A stretch of 39,867 bases of DNA from Pseudomonas sp. 21. Lineage in GTDB: Bacteria > Pseudomonadota > Gammaproteobacteria > Pseudomonadales > Pseudomonadaceae. The notes under the pieces were generated by a model that was not told the origin of the DNA, did no database searches, and saw only the letters and a list, made by a program, of their open reading frames with translations. The DNA lies in contig NZ_JYOA01000004.1 of NCBI RefSeq assembly GCF_000955805.1, positions 422,827 to 462,693 of the forward strand. Reading direction: 5' to 3'. The translations under genes were made by a program, and so were the position numbers. Below are positions 10,411 through 18,087 of the stretch, one piece after another; within the stretch, counting starts at the first letter, position 1, and every line of letters starts with the position of its first letter.

Positions 10411-11196
10411 TCAGCGCATTCCCCAACCGTGGCTGACCAGCACCGACTGCCCGGTGAGCGCGGCCGAGGGGAAACTGGCCAGGAACAGCACGGTCTGCGC
10501 CACGTCCTCCACGGTGGTGAACTCGCCATCCACCGTCCCGCCGAGCATCACCTGTTTCACCACCGCTTCCTCGCTGATGCCCAGTTCCTTCGCCTGTTCG
10601 GGAATCTGCTTCTCCACCAGTGGCGTGCGCACGAAGCCGGGGCACACCACATGGGAGCGCACGCCATGCGGCCCGCCCTCCTTCGCCAGGGTGCGGGCCA
10701 AGCCGAGCAAGCCGTGCTTGGCGGTGACGTAGGCGGACTTGAGTGGCGAGGCTTCGTGGGAATGCACCGAGCCCATGTAGATCACCACGCCGCCACTCCC
10801 GGCCGGGTACATGTGGCGCAGCGCCGCGCGGGTGGTGAGGAAGGCGCCGTCGAGGTGAATGGCGAGCATCTTCTTCCAGTCGGCGAAGGCATAGTCCTGC
10901 AGTGGATTGACGATCTGGATGCCGGCGTTGGAGACCAGGATGTCGAGCCCGCCGAAGGTAGCGACCACCCGCTCGATGCCGCTGTCCACGGCCTGCTCGT
11001 CGGTCACGTCCATGGCCACCGCCAGGGCCCTGCCGCCGGCGGCTTCGATCTCAACCACCACACGCTGGGCGGCGTCCTGCTGCAAGTCGGCGATGGCCAC
11101 GGCCGCGCCGGCCTGCGCCAGGGTCAGGGCGATCTGTTTGCCGATGCCACTGGCCGCGCCCGTGACCACCGCGACCTTGCCATTCAATGCGTTCAT
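10411..11196 (-). CDS. 3-hydroxybutyrate dehydrogenase-like SDR
   Basis: This 261-residue classical short-chain dehydrogenase has the nucleotide site TGAASGIG at 12-19, NAG near 90-92, and catalytic Ser143, Tyr156 and Lys160 (YVTAK). The segment [20 protein letters not shown] and the lid sequence with [10 protein letters not shown] strongly resemble D-3-hydroxybutyrate dehydrogenases, which oxidise (R)-3-hydroxybutyrate to acetoacetate with NAD. Length is right for that family. It starts 42 bases after the upstream YceK-like gene on the same strand, so co-transcription is possible but functionally odd. Substrate is inferred from motif resemblance only. Confidence 0.82.
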   Translation of the reverse strand: MNALNGKVAVVTGAASGIGKQIALTLAQAGAAVAIADLQQDAAQRVVVEIEAAGGRALAVAMDVTDEQAVDSGIERVVATFGGLDILVSNAGIQIVNPLQDYAFADWKKMLAIHLDGAFLTTRAALRHMYPAGSGGVVIYMGSVHSHEASPLKSAYVTAKHGLLGLARTLAKEGGPHGVRSHVVCPGFVRTPLVEKQIPEQAKELGISEEAVVKQVMLGGTVDGEFTTVEDVAQTVLFLASFPSAALTGQSVLVSHGWGMR

Positions 11197-11238
11197 CAGA
11201 GAGCTCCCGGGAAAGTTGGAACTCTCACTCTAGACGGC

Positions 11239-11601
11239 TCAGTCGTGGGTCAGCTCGATGCTGCCATCGCGTTGCTGCCGATAAATCGTGTAAGGCAGCA
11301 CCAGCGTATCGGTGGCAGCGGAGAGAACACCATCGAACAGTGGCCAGTAGAGCCCCTGGGGCGAGTCGGGAAGCGGTGGCGAAAGGCCGGCGCTGCGCTG
11401 ATAACGACCGCCCGGATCACCATGCAAGGCGCAGAAGTTGTAAGCGACACCACTGTAGATGCGAGGGATCTCGGTGCAGTAGGTCCTGCCCAGTTTCAGA
11501 TCGCTCACGCTCTCGTGCGCTTCACTGTCCAGCGTCCGAACCGACCCGCACCCGGTGACGCCGGCAGTGACTACCAGCACTGCGAACAGGCGACTCAGCA
11601 T
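11239..11601 (-). CDS. YceK/YidQ-like lipoprotein, second copy
   Basis: This 120-residue protein has a lipoprotein signal peptide with lipobox VTGC and lipidated Cys18. The mature part contains TYCTEIPRIYSGVAYNFC and a C-terminal LPYTIYRQQRDGSIEL, both of which recur in the adjacent copy at 11632-11991. These fit the YceK/YidQ (DUF1375) family of small envelope lipoproteins of unknown role, which keep paired Cys residues and an LPYT motif. It follows its paralogue by 30 bases, so the pair arose by tandem duplication and is probably co-transcribed. Confidence 0.82.
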   Translation of the reverse strand: MLSRLFAVLVVTAGVTGCGSVRTLDSEAHESVSDLKLGRTYCTEIPRIYSGVAYNFCALHGDPGGRYQRSAGLSPPLPDSPQGLYWPLFDGVLSAATDTLVLPYTIYRQQRDGSIELTHD

Positions 11602-11631
11602 CGTTCATCTCCCTTGAAGTTCGAATTTCGC

Positions 11632-11991
11632 TCAGTTGCGGCGCAGCTCGATGCTACCGTCGCGGCTCTGCCGATACAGGGTGTAGGGCAAGGCCAGGGT
11701 GTCGACCACAGCGGAAAAAGCCATGTCCAGCACAGGCAGGATGGGTGGGCCGAAGATCTCGTTGGCCGGTGTGGGGGGCGGCGTATAGCCAGTGTCGGCC
11801 GGCGGCTCGCCGTACAGTTGGCAGGCATCCCAGACCACGCCGCCATAGACGCGCGGAATGGCACCGCAATAGGTGCCCTTGAGCTCCAGGTCGCTGGCGT
11901 CCACCACATCGTCGCTGCGCAGGGTGTGGTAGGAGCCACAACCGCTGAGCAACGCGGCGCCCAGCAGCAGGCTGGAACGGAACATCGTCAT
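11632..11991 (-). CDS. YceK/YidQ-like lipoprotein, first copy
   Basis: This 119-residue protein begins MTMFRSSLLLGAALLSGC, a lipoprotein signal peptide with lipobox LSGC and Cys18. The mature domain shows TYCGAIPRVYGGVVWDAC, a Pro-rich linker (YTPPPTPA) and the C-terminal LPYTLYRQSRDGSIEL. It matches the YceK/YidQ (DUF1375) lipoprotein family in size and motifs. It starts 22 bases after the stop of the ABC-2 permease at 12014, so it is likely the fourth gene of the hlyD-permease-permease operon and may serve it in the envelope (inference). Confidence 0.82.
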   Translation of the reverse strand: MTMFRSSLLLGAALLSGCGSYHTLRSDDVVDASDLELKGTYCGAIPRVYGGVVWDACQLYGEPPADTGYTPPPTPANEIFGPPILPVLDMAFSAVVDTLALPYTLYRQSRDGSIELRRN

Positions 11992-12013
11992 ATCGAAACT
12001 CCTTCTCGACAGC

Positions 12014-13147
12014 TCACCAGCCCTTGAGCTGGTCCCAGCGCCAGTTGCGGTACTGGTAGATCAGTGTACCCAGCAACCCATAGGCCGCCGCCATGGCGAA
12101 AAGGATAAGAATCCGGTCGGCCACGGCTGAAAGCGGCAGGTTCATCTGGTTCATTTCCACCACCGCGCGGATCGCCCAGGTGGACGGGATAGCGTCGGCC
12201 AGCAACTGCACCCACTGTGGCATCGCCTGGGGCGGCCAGGTGAAGCCGGCCATGTAGAACAGCGGCAGGGTGATGAAGGTCATAGTCAGGTACACCGCCT
12301 CTTCCGAGGGCAGCACCTCGGCGATGAACTCGCTCATGGCGATCACCGCCAGCAGGAATGGCAGCACCAGGCCCATCAGCATGAAGAACGAGGCCGTCTG
12401 CCGGTAGCCCATGATCCACGGCCAGATCACGTAGAAGAGCATCGCCAGCACCGTCCAGATCAGCAATTGCGCGGCATAGCGACCGAAGCGCGTGGAGGTC
12501 GGCTGGCGCAGCGAGCGCGGAGTGCCGCCGCGCAGGTTGAGGTTCACCCGCGTGCAGGAGAGCAACAGGCTGTGCTGCAGGATCAGCGTCACCAGCCCCG
12601 GCAGGACGATGGCGGCGAAGCTGGTACCGGGGTTGAACAGGTCGGTCAGTTGGCCGATCGCCGGTTGCAGCAGCACGTTCGACTGCTCCTCGGAGAAGCC
12701 GCCACGCATCAGCCGCTCGCGGTTGTAGCGCAGCGACAGCTCGGTGTAGGTGGCGCTGATGTCCTGCTGGATCTGCCCATTGGCCATGCGGTTGGTGGCG
12801 TCGCCGAAGATCGGCACGGTCACCGACTCGCCACGCAGCACGCGCTTCTCGAAGTCCACGGGGATCACCACGATGCCGAACAGCTCGCGCCAGGCGAGGT
12901 CGTGCTGGGCTTCGGGCAACTGGTCGTAGGCGCGCGTGGCGATCTTCGGCGCGGCATCCAGCTGGCGCACCAGTTCACGGGACACAGCGCTGTGGTCCAT
13001 GTCGATCACCGCCACCGGCAGGTCGTCCATGGTGCGGTGGGCGTACGGTAAGGTGGTCAGCGCCACCGACAGCACCATCAGCAGCCACAGCGGCTTGCCG
13101 AGCATATTCTTCAGCGACTGGCGGAAGACGTTCCAGAAATTCTCCAT
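12014..13147 (-). CDS. ABC-2 type permease (YhhJ/YbhR-like), distal
   Basis: This 377-residue membrane protein has one N-terminal helix (about 17-34), a periplasmic domain of about 140 residues opening with VAVIDMDHSAVSRELVRQLD, and five or six C-terminal helices. The FYMAGFTWPPQAMP stretch before the last helices is typical of ABC-2 exporters of the YbhR/YhhJ/DrrB kind. Start MENFWN at 13147 lies 9 bases after the first permease gene. Paired permeases of this type normally work with an HlyD-like adaptor and an ABC ATPase; the adaptor is present upstream but no ATPase gene is in the operon. Confidence 0.88.
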   Translation of the reverse strand: MENFWNVFRQSLKNMLGKPLWLLMVLSVALTTLPYAHRTMDDLPVAVIDMDHSAVSRELVRQLDAAPKIATRAYDQLPEAQHDLAWRELFGIVVIPVDFEKRVLRGESVTVPIFGDATNRMANGQIQQDISATYTELSLRYNRERLMRGGFSEEQSNVLLQPAIGQLTDLFNPGTSFAAIVLPGLVTLILQHSLLLSCTRVNLNLRGGTPRSLRQPTSTRFGRYAAQLLIWTVLAMLFYVIWPWIMGYRQTASFFMLMGLVLPFLLAVIAMSEFIAEVLPSEEAVYLTMTFITLPLFYMAGFTWPPQAMPQWVQLLADAIPSTWAIRAVVEMNQMNLPLSAVADRILILFAMAAAYGLLGTLIYQYRNWRWDQLKGW

Positions 13148-13156
13148 GACGACTCC

Positions 13157-14329
13157 TTACGCCGGACTCAGGTCGAGGCGCCGGCGCAGGCGCATCTTGG
13201 CGATCATGTAGGCGATCAGCGGGTAGAGCAGCAGCTTGCAGCAGGTGTACAGGCCGGATTCGGCCGGCGCCTTGCGCAGGAACTGGTCGAACAGCCCGTG
13301 CAGGGTATGGGTCAGCGGCTCGGCCTCGGAGATGATCCGCGCGATCTGTGGCATCGCCAGCTCCGGTAGCAGCACCCCGGAATAAGTCTGCGCCACGCCG
13401 ATCAGCAGGCCGATCAGCGAGTAGGCGCTGAAGCGGTTGGCGGTGAAGATGAACAGCATCAGCCCGACGCTCTGCGCGGCGGCCACGTAGCAGACGGTGA
13501 TCGCCAGCATCCACCAGGGATTGCCGTTGATGCGCGCGCCGTTGAGCTCCACCAGCAGGAACAGCTCCACCATCAGCAGCGTACTGAACAGCAGGGTGTA
13601 GGGCGCCATCTTGCCCAGCAGCCGCGCGCCCAGCGCCTTCGCGCGCAGGATGTGCGGGGACGAGGCACGCAGCTCCGGTGCTTCGCGCGCCAGTACGTGC
13701 ACCGTGGCGACGATCACGAACAACTGCAGCAGATGCACGATGGCAGCGAACTGCTGGAAGTAGATGTAGTTGCCGCTGGCGTTGAACAGGCTTTCGTAGG
13801 ACACGCTGATGCTGGCCAGCGCGGGCATGGCGCGGTCCATCCCGGTGGCCAGGCGCGGGCGCAGTTCGGCGTTGACCGAACTCATCAGGCCGCTGAAGTC
13901 CTGGGTCGAGTAGAAGCCGGCGGAATAGAACAGCGAGTTGTAGTACAGCTCGGCGACCGGCTGGCGGCCGGACAGTGCGTCCGCCTCGAAGTCGCGCGGG
14001 ATGTAGAGCAACGCATAGTCATCGGCCATGCGCAGGCGACGCAGTCCCTCCTGCAGGCCGCCGCCGAGCACCTCGACCTTGGCGTGGGAGCCGGCATCCA
14101 GCTCGCGCACTATGCGGCGCGACAGGCTGCTGTGGTCCGCATCGACCACGGCCGCCGGCATGTCCAGCAGCGTACCGGCCTGGTACACGCCGCTGATGAC
14201 GACGAACAGCAGCAACGGCCAGAGCCAGCCGAGCCAGTGGATGGTCCAGCTGCGCAGGGCGACCCGCGTCTCGCTACCGAAGGCCTGGGCGAAACGCAGC
14301 AGGTTGCGCCTTACTGCTTCCACTGCCAC
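13157..14329 (-). CDS. ABC-2 type permease (YhhJ/YbhS-like), proximal
   Basis: This 390-residue protein has the same plan as its downstream partner: a helix at about 30-50, a periplasmic domain with PAAVVDADHSSLSRRIVREL, and a C-terminal membrane block with SGVLLPELAMP. The shared (V)D-DHS-SR-LVRELD motif shows the two are distant paralogues and likely form a heterodimer. Its ATG lies inside the end of the HlyD gene (19-base overlap), so expression is tightly coupled. It probably exports a hydrophobic or cationic compound; substrate is unknown. Confidence 0.87.
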   Translation of the reverse strand: MAVEAVRRNLLRFAQAFGSETRVALRSWTIHWLGWLWPLLLFVVISGVYQAGTLLDMPAAVVDADHSSLSRRIVRELDAGSHAKVEVLGGGLQEGLRRLRMADDYALLYIPRDFEADALSGRQPVAELYYNSLFYSAGFYSTQDFSGLMSSVNAELRPRLATGMDRAMPALASISVSYESLFNASGNYIYFQQFAAIVHLLQLFVIVATVHVLAREAPELRASSPHILRAKALGARLLGKMAPYTLLFSTLLMVELFLLVELNGARINGNPWWMLAITVCYVAAAQSVGLMLFIFTANRFSAYSLIGLLIGVAQTYSGVLLPELAMPQIARIISEAEPLTHTLHGLFDQFLRKAPAESGLYTCCKLLLYPLIAYMIAKMRLRRRLDLSPA

Positions 14330-15282
14330 AGCGCGCTCATCCCGGGTCTCAGGCCTGGCACCGGTTGCTCCGGATAGAGGCGCACCTCGAAGGTCTTCAG
14401 GTCGAAGTCACCGGTGGCGCGGGTGGCGCGCTTGGTCGCGAAATCGCCCAGAGGCGCGATATAGCTGACCTTGGCCTTCACCTCGGCGCCCTTCAATGCC
14501 GGAACCTGGATGGCCACTTCATCGCCTTTCTTCACATCCGCGAGGATGTCTTCCCGCAGGTTGAAAACGAAATAACTGTCGGACAGGCGCACCAGCGTGA
14601 GCAACGGACTGTAGGCATTGACCAGCTCGCCCTGCTCCGCCGGGATCGGTCCGACCTCGCCGTCCACCGGCGCGACCACGTTGAGGTCGTCGGTCTGCGC
14701 CTGCAATTCGAGAATCTGCGCGTCGGCCCGGCGGACGGCAGCCTCCAGCGCCTGGCGGCGTTCTTCGCGATCGCCCTGGGTGCCTTCATCGAGATTGGCC
14801 TGGGCCTCGGCGACGCGGTTGCGCGCCACGTCGCGGCCACGGCGGGACAGGTCCAGCTGCGCCTGGGAAACGAAGCCGCGCCCGGCCAGCTCCTCGTTGC
14901 GCTGGTACTCCAGATCGGCGTTGCGCATCTCGGCCTGTGCCTGGGACAGGCTGGCCTGCAAGGCCCGCAGGGTTTCCTCGCGGGTGCCATGAAGGGATTC
15001 GTCGAGGTTCGCCTGCACCTGGTTGCGCGCGGCGCGCAGGGAGTCCAGCTGGGCCTGCAGCTCCGGGCTGCTGAGGGAGATCAGCACCTGGCCCTGCTTC
15101 ACGTCGTCGCCGCGCCGCACATGCAGCACTTCGACCCGGCCCTTGGCCTTGGAGGCGACGATGACGTTGGTGGCGTCCGCCTCACCCTGCAGAAGCAGCG
15201 GCTGGGTGTGCAGGCGCAGGTAAAGGGTGACGGCGATGATCACCAGGATCAGCAGGGGTGCGAACAGCTTCCATCCCTTCAT
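14311..15282 (-). CDS. HlyD-family periplasmic adaptor (membrane fusion) protein
   Basis: This 323-residue protein has an N-terminal membrane anchor (about 7-22), a split lipoyl/barrel-sandwich domain (KGRVEVLHVRRGDDVKQGQV early; VVAPVDGEVGPIPAEQGELV late) and a long alpha-helical hairpin between them (about 75-190, with many Gln, Glu and Arg heptads, likely coiled coil). This is the standard layout of YbhG/YhiI/EmrA-type adaptors that link an inner-membrane pump to an outer-membrane channel. It is the first gene of the operon. A perfect inverted repeat lies 17 bases upstream of its start. Confidence 0.92.
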   Translation of the reverse strand: MKGWKLFAPLLILVIIAVTLYLRLHTQPLLLQGEADATNVIVASKAKGRVEVLHVRRGDDVKQGQVLISLSSPELQAQLDSLRAARNQVQANLDESLHGTREETLRALQASLSQAQAEMRNADLEYQRNEELAGRGFVSQAQLDLSRRGRDVARNRVAEAQANLDEGTQGDREERRQALEAAVRRADAQILELQAQTDDLNVVAPVDGEVGPIPAEQGELVNAYSPLLTLVRLSDSYFVFNLREDILADVKKGDEVAIQVPALKGAEVKAKVSYIAPLGDFATKRATRATGDFDLKTFEVRLYPEQPVPGLRPGMSALWQWKQ

Positions 15283-15298
15283 GGAGTCGTCTTCTCAG

Positions 15299-15332
15299 GC
15301 AGCGGATGCACCGATGGTAGTGCATCCGCTGC
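15299..15332. promoter_or_regulatory. Perfect 12-bp inverted repeat upstream of hlyD-like gene
   Basis: GCAGCGGATGCA at 15299-15310 pairs exactly with TGCATCCGCTGC at 15321-15332, with a 10-base loop. It lies 17 bases upstream of the adaptor gene start and 35 bases past the PsiE-like gene stop, both on the minus strand. No T tract follows on either strand. It may be an operator for the export operon, an mRNA leader hairpin near the ribosome site, or the PsiE terminator. Confidence 0.6.
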
Positions 15333-15367
15333 TCCAGCGGAGGCTCTGGATCAATGCCGCCGGGCGA

Positions 15368-15847
15368 TCAGCGCTCGTCGTCGCTGATCAGGTCGCGTTC
15401 ACTGCCGCGCTGTGGCGAACTCGGCGAGGGGAAGCGCGAGGAGGCGTAGCGCACCACCAGGATCGCCAGCGCCAGCAGCAACAGGGCCACCGAGACCAGG
15501 ATGATGCCGTCGTCGGGCACATGGTTGTGCTGGATGTCGGCGATCATCAGGCGGGTCAGCGCGGTCATCGCCACGTAGATCAGGAAGCGCACCGGCATGT
15601 GGTTGGTCTTGAAGTAGATACCGACCATGGCACCCAGTTCGAGGTAGATGAACAGCAGCAGGATGTCGTCGATGCTCGCGTGTCCCTTGCCGACCATCTC
15701 GCCGAAGGCCACCGCCGCCGACCAGAACACCGTGCCGCCAATGGCGAACAGCGCCAGATAGTGGAAGCCCTCCACCAGCAGGTTGCCCAGGGATTCGGCA
15801 CAGCCATGCATCCGCTCGCTCAGGCGCTCGGCCCAGTTCTGTTTCAT
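15368..15847 (-). CDS. PsiE-family (phosphate-starvation-inducible E-like) membrane protein
   Basis: This 159-residue inner-membrane protein has four helices (about 25-48, 62-82, 88-105 and 113-133). Segments such as LLLFIYLELGAMVGIYFKTN and MPVRFLIYVAMTALTRLMIAD are characteristic of PsiE-like proteins, in which acidic and basic residues sit within the membrane segments. In E. coli psiE responds to phosphate starvation and cAMP; molecular function is unknown. The hydrophilic tail ends in acidic and basic residues. No Pho box was recognised upstream. Confidence 0.83.
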   Translation of the reverse strand: MKQNWAERLSERMHGCAESLGNLLVEGFHYLALFAIGGTVFWSAAVAFGEMVGKGHASIDDILLLFIYLELGAMVGIYFKTNHMPVRFLIYVAMTALTRLMIADIQHNHVPDDGIILVSVALLLLALAILVVRYASSRFPSPSSPQRGSERDLISDDER

Positions 15848-16016
15848 TCGTCGGTTCTCCGCAATACAAGGCTTTGTTGGCGTGAAGCCTGCAAGTGCTA
15901 CGCCATTGATCTTGCGCAGTCATGGCACAGATGGGCTGCGCGAATATGACTGCGAACTTTTTCGGCCAGCCCCCGGTCCATTCAGGGGCATGCCACAAAA
16001 CAGGCAGGAACGAGTG
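15848..16016. promoter_or_regulatory. Divergent promoter region, PsiE-like / DUF3509
   Basis: These 169 bases contain an inverted repeat CGCAGTCAT (15915-15923) and ATGACTGCG (15946-15954), 9 of 9 matching, with a 22-base spacer. Position between divergent genes makes it a plausible regulator site. No -35/-10 pair is clear. The pattern TGGCAC at 15923-15928 does not continue into a sigma-54 -12 element. Confidence 0.35.
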
Positions 16017-16298
16017 ATGGAAAGTCCCTTTCAGAAGCTGACCGACGCCTTCCAGGAACAATACCGCGTCAATTTCAGCCTCGAACGGCCCGACGGCAGC
16101 ATTGTCCTGACCCTCTCCACCGAGGCAGGAGTCGCCGCGCGCCGTCTCATCCGCAATACCCAGCTGCAGGATCCGGAACAACTGCAGCGCTTCATCCAGA
16201 GCATCCGCTTCGGCATCGCCATCGAGCAAGGCGGCACGGCACCGCAGCTGCTGGCTGCCATGACGCGCGGCGAGAACGGCCTGCCGATCGCGTCCTGA
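16017..16298 (+). CDS. DUF3509-like small protein
   Basis: This 93-residue soluble protein begins MESPFQKLTDAFQEQYRVNF and contains a beta-rich middle (SLERPDGSIVLTLS) followed by an amphipathic helical tail (LQRFIQSIRFGIAIEQG). Small pseudomonad proteins of this kind are grouped in DUF3509 and have no known function; I am fairly but not fully sure of the family. The start at 16017 has GGCAGGAA upstream; the longer frame is a shadow. It precedes yebG on the same strand, an order I recall from P. aeruginosa. Confidence 0.78.
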   Translation: MESPFQKLTDAFQEQYRVNFSLERPDGSIVLTLSTEAGVAARRLIRNTQLQDPEQLQRFIQSIRFGIAIEQGGTAPQLLAAMTRGENGLPIAS

Positions 16299-16505
16299 TG
16301 CCACCCTCTGCAAGAACGCCTTCCTACAGAGCCATCTGACTGACGATTCATTGCGCCAGTCACTTGGCCACGTTGCGCGCGCCTACGGGGCGCGCGCACT
16401 GCTTTGGGCCGCCGCCAATACTGGCCAACTACAGGCACATCCCCTTCCTGCGTCTACGCTGCTGACAACGATTCGCACAGCGGCAGTAGCATTGCGCGAC
16501 CACTT
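16299..16505. other. Intergenic region before yebG
   Basis: No gene is seen here. A weak, degenerate REP-like arm pair (TGCAAGAACGCC and TTCCTACAG around 16311-16330) follows the DUF3509 stop. A GCGCGC-rich inverted stretch lies near 16374-16400. The last bases lead into the LexA site. Confidence 0.3.
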
Positions 16506-16525
16506 TACTGTATAAATGAACAGTA
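16506..16525 (+). promoter_or_regulatory. LexA (SOS) box upstream of yebG
   Basis: The sequence TACTGTATAAATGAACAGTA matches the LexA consensus CTGT-N8-ACAG exactly in both half-sites and carries the favourable flanking TA on both ends. TATAAA inside it may double as the -10 element, so LexA binding would block RNA polymerase. It lies 42 bases before the yebG start, consistent with yebG being a known SOS gene in other bacteria. Confidence 0.95.
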
Positions 16526-16567
16526 ATTTCGAACTCCCCAATCAAAGAGAAGGCATAGAGGTGATGA

Positions 16568-16834
16568 ATGGCCGTCGAAGTGGTGTACCGCAGCAGCCGC
16601 GATCCGGAGCGCCTGTTCATGGATAAGGCAGAAGCCGACCGGCACGACAAGATGCTGGAACTGGCGGAAACGCTGGCCGACGTGCTGCAGAAGGCGGTGC
16701 CTTCGCTCAAGGAGGATCAGGTCGAGGAGATCGGTATCTTCATGGCCAGGAACCGCGACGCCTTCGCCCGCGCCTTCAAGAACCAGCCCGATGCGCTGAG
16801 CGAGATCTTCAGCGAGCCAGCTGCCGAGGAATGA
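16568..16834 (+). CDS. yebG: YebG, DNA-damage-inducible SOS protein
   Basis: This 88-residue protein begins MAVEVVYRSSRDPERLFMDK and continues with the helical EADRHDKMLELAETLADVLQ and EDQVEEIGIFMARNRDAFARA, which I recognise as the YebG family. YebG is a small LexA-regulated protein induced by DNA damage; its molecular role is unresolved. The start at 16568 follows AGAGG at about 9 bases and gives the family N-terminus. A textbook LexA box lies upstream. The acidic C-terminus (EPAAEE) is ordinary for the family. Confidence 0.95.
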   Translation: MAVEVVYRSSRDPERLFMDKAEADRHDKMLELAETLADVLQKAVPSLKEDQVEEIGIFMARNRDAFARAFKNQPDALSEIFSEPAAEE

Positions 16835-16854
16835 CACCCGCGGCCAGCTAATCC

Positions 16855-16884
16855 TGCAGGAGCGCGCCATGGGTCGCTCCTGCA
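16855..16884. repeat. REP-type palindrome between convergent genes
   Basis: TGCAGGAGCG at 16855-16864 and CGCTCCTGCA at 16875-16884 pair perfectly across a 10-base loop. It shares the GAGGAGCG/CGCTCC core of the local REP family but lacks the longer inner palindrome. It sits between the stops of yebG and the leucine dehydrogenase gene and probably ends both transcripts. Confidence 0.65.
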
Positions 16885-16897
16885 AGGTGCGACAGCT

Positions 16898-17932
16898 TCA
16901 GTGCCCCGAATACTCGCCGTAGAGAATCCGCTCGGCGAGCTTGTCGGCGACCCGCGCCGGCGACAGGTGATCCGCCTGGGCGTGGGCGTAGACCTCGGTC
17001 AGGCGCTCGGCGATGCGCGACAGGTGCGCCGTGATGATCGGCAACGCTTCGCCCTGGTGCTGCAGGGCGACGTAGATCAGCCCGCCGGAGTTGATCACGT
17101 AGTCCGGCGCATAAAGAATGCCCCTCCCCTCCAGCTCATCGGCGACTTCCGGATGAGCCAGCTGGTTATTGGCCGCCCCGGCGACGGCGGCACAGCGCAG
17201 GTGGCCGACCACGTGCGACGTCAGCACGCCGCCCAGCCCGCAGGGCGCAAGGATGTCGCACGGCGTAGTGAGCAGCGCTTCGTTGGGTACCGGGCGGGCG
17301 CCCAGTTGCTCGACGGCGAGTTGCACCTTGCCGGCGTCGATATCACTGACCAGCAATTCCGCCCCTGCGGCCGACAGGTGCTCGGCCAGCGCATAGCCCA
17401 CATTGCCCAGTCCCTGGACCGCCACCCGCAGGCCATCGAGATCGTCGCTGCCAAGGCGTGCCTGGGCGCTGGCGCGGATACCGGAGAACACACCCAGCGC
17501 GGTATGCGGTGAAGGATCGCCGCCACTGGTGGTGCTGGTGACATGGCGGGTGAACTGGGCGATGCAGTCCATGTCGGCGCTCGAGGTGCCGCTGTCTACC
17601 GCCGTGATGTAGGCGCCGCCCAGGGAATCGATCGCACGACCGAAGGCTTCGAAGAGTTCGCCGCGATTGTTGATGTGCGGGGCGCGCAGGATCACAGCCT
17701 TGCCGCCCCCCTGGCGCAGGCCGGCCAGCGCCGCCTTGTAACTCATGCCCTGGGCCAGGCGCGAGACATCGCGCAATGCGGCATCGTCGCTGGGGTACGG
17801 CAGGTAGCGGCAACCGCCCAGTGCGGGGCCGAGCCGGGAATTGTGGATGGCGATGACGGCCTTGAGTCCCGTGGCCGGGTCCTGAAAGAGATGCAGCGAC
17901 TCGAGCCGGGTGGCTTCCATCATGTCGAACAT
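16898..17932 (-). CDS. ldh: Leucine dehydrogenase (Glu/Leu/Phe/Val dehydrogenase family)
   Basis: This 344-residue enzyme oxidatively deaminates branched-chain L-amino acids to 2-oxo acids with NAD. The substrate and catalytic lysines are Lys66 and Lys78 in SYKAALAGLRQGGGKAVI, preceded by the GPALGGCR motif. The Rossmann NAD site GLGNVG is at 174-179 and VAGAANNQL follows further on. Length matches leucine dehydrogenases (about 340-365) rather than hexameric glutamate dehydrogenases. Start at 17932 has AAGGGAG upstream. It is divergent from the SirB1-like gene. Phenylalanine or valine could also be substrates. Confidence 0.9.
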   Translation of the reverse strand: MFDMMEATRLESLHLFQDPATGLKAVIAIHNSRLGPALGGCRYLPYPSDDAALRDVSRLAQGMSYKAALAGLRQGGGKAVILRAPHINNRGELFEAFGRAIDSLGGAYITAVDSGTSSADMDCIAQFTRHVTSTTSGGDPSPHTALGVFSGIRASAQARLGSDDLDGLRVAVQGLGNVGYALAEHLSAAGAELLVSDIDAGKVQLAVEQLGARPVPNEALLTTPCDILAPCGLGGVLTSHVVGHLRCAAVAGAANNQLAHPEVADELEGRGILYAPDYVINSGGLIYVALQHQGEALPIITAHLSRIAERLTEVYAHAQADHLSPARVADKLAERILYGEYSGH

Positions 17933-18087
17933 GGCGGCGCTCCCTTGCTGGGGGTGGACGGCGGTCCGAAGGCGGACCTTCTTCAGTATAGGCAGCGCCT
18001 GTCACAACACCTTCACGGGCGACGACTGCACCACTGGACGAGTGCCCGGCGCTCCGGTTACAACCGCAGGGTCAGCCGGAGAACGCC

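Noticed and set aside
10333-12027. 564-residue plus-strand frame across the SDR and lipoprotein genes
   Set aside because: It is antisense to three genes with defined signatures and shows no domain character.
15923-15939. Possible sigma-54 promoter (TGGCAC...GC) before the DUF3509 gene
   Set aside because: The TGGCAC part fits the -24 element, but the expected TTGC at the -12 position is out of register.
16311-16330. Degenerate REP-like pair after the DUF3509 gene
   Set aside because: Only short imperfect arms remain and the inner core is missing, so it was not called as a REP.
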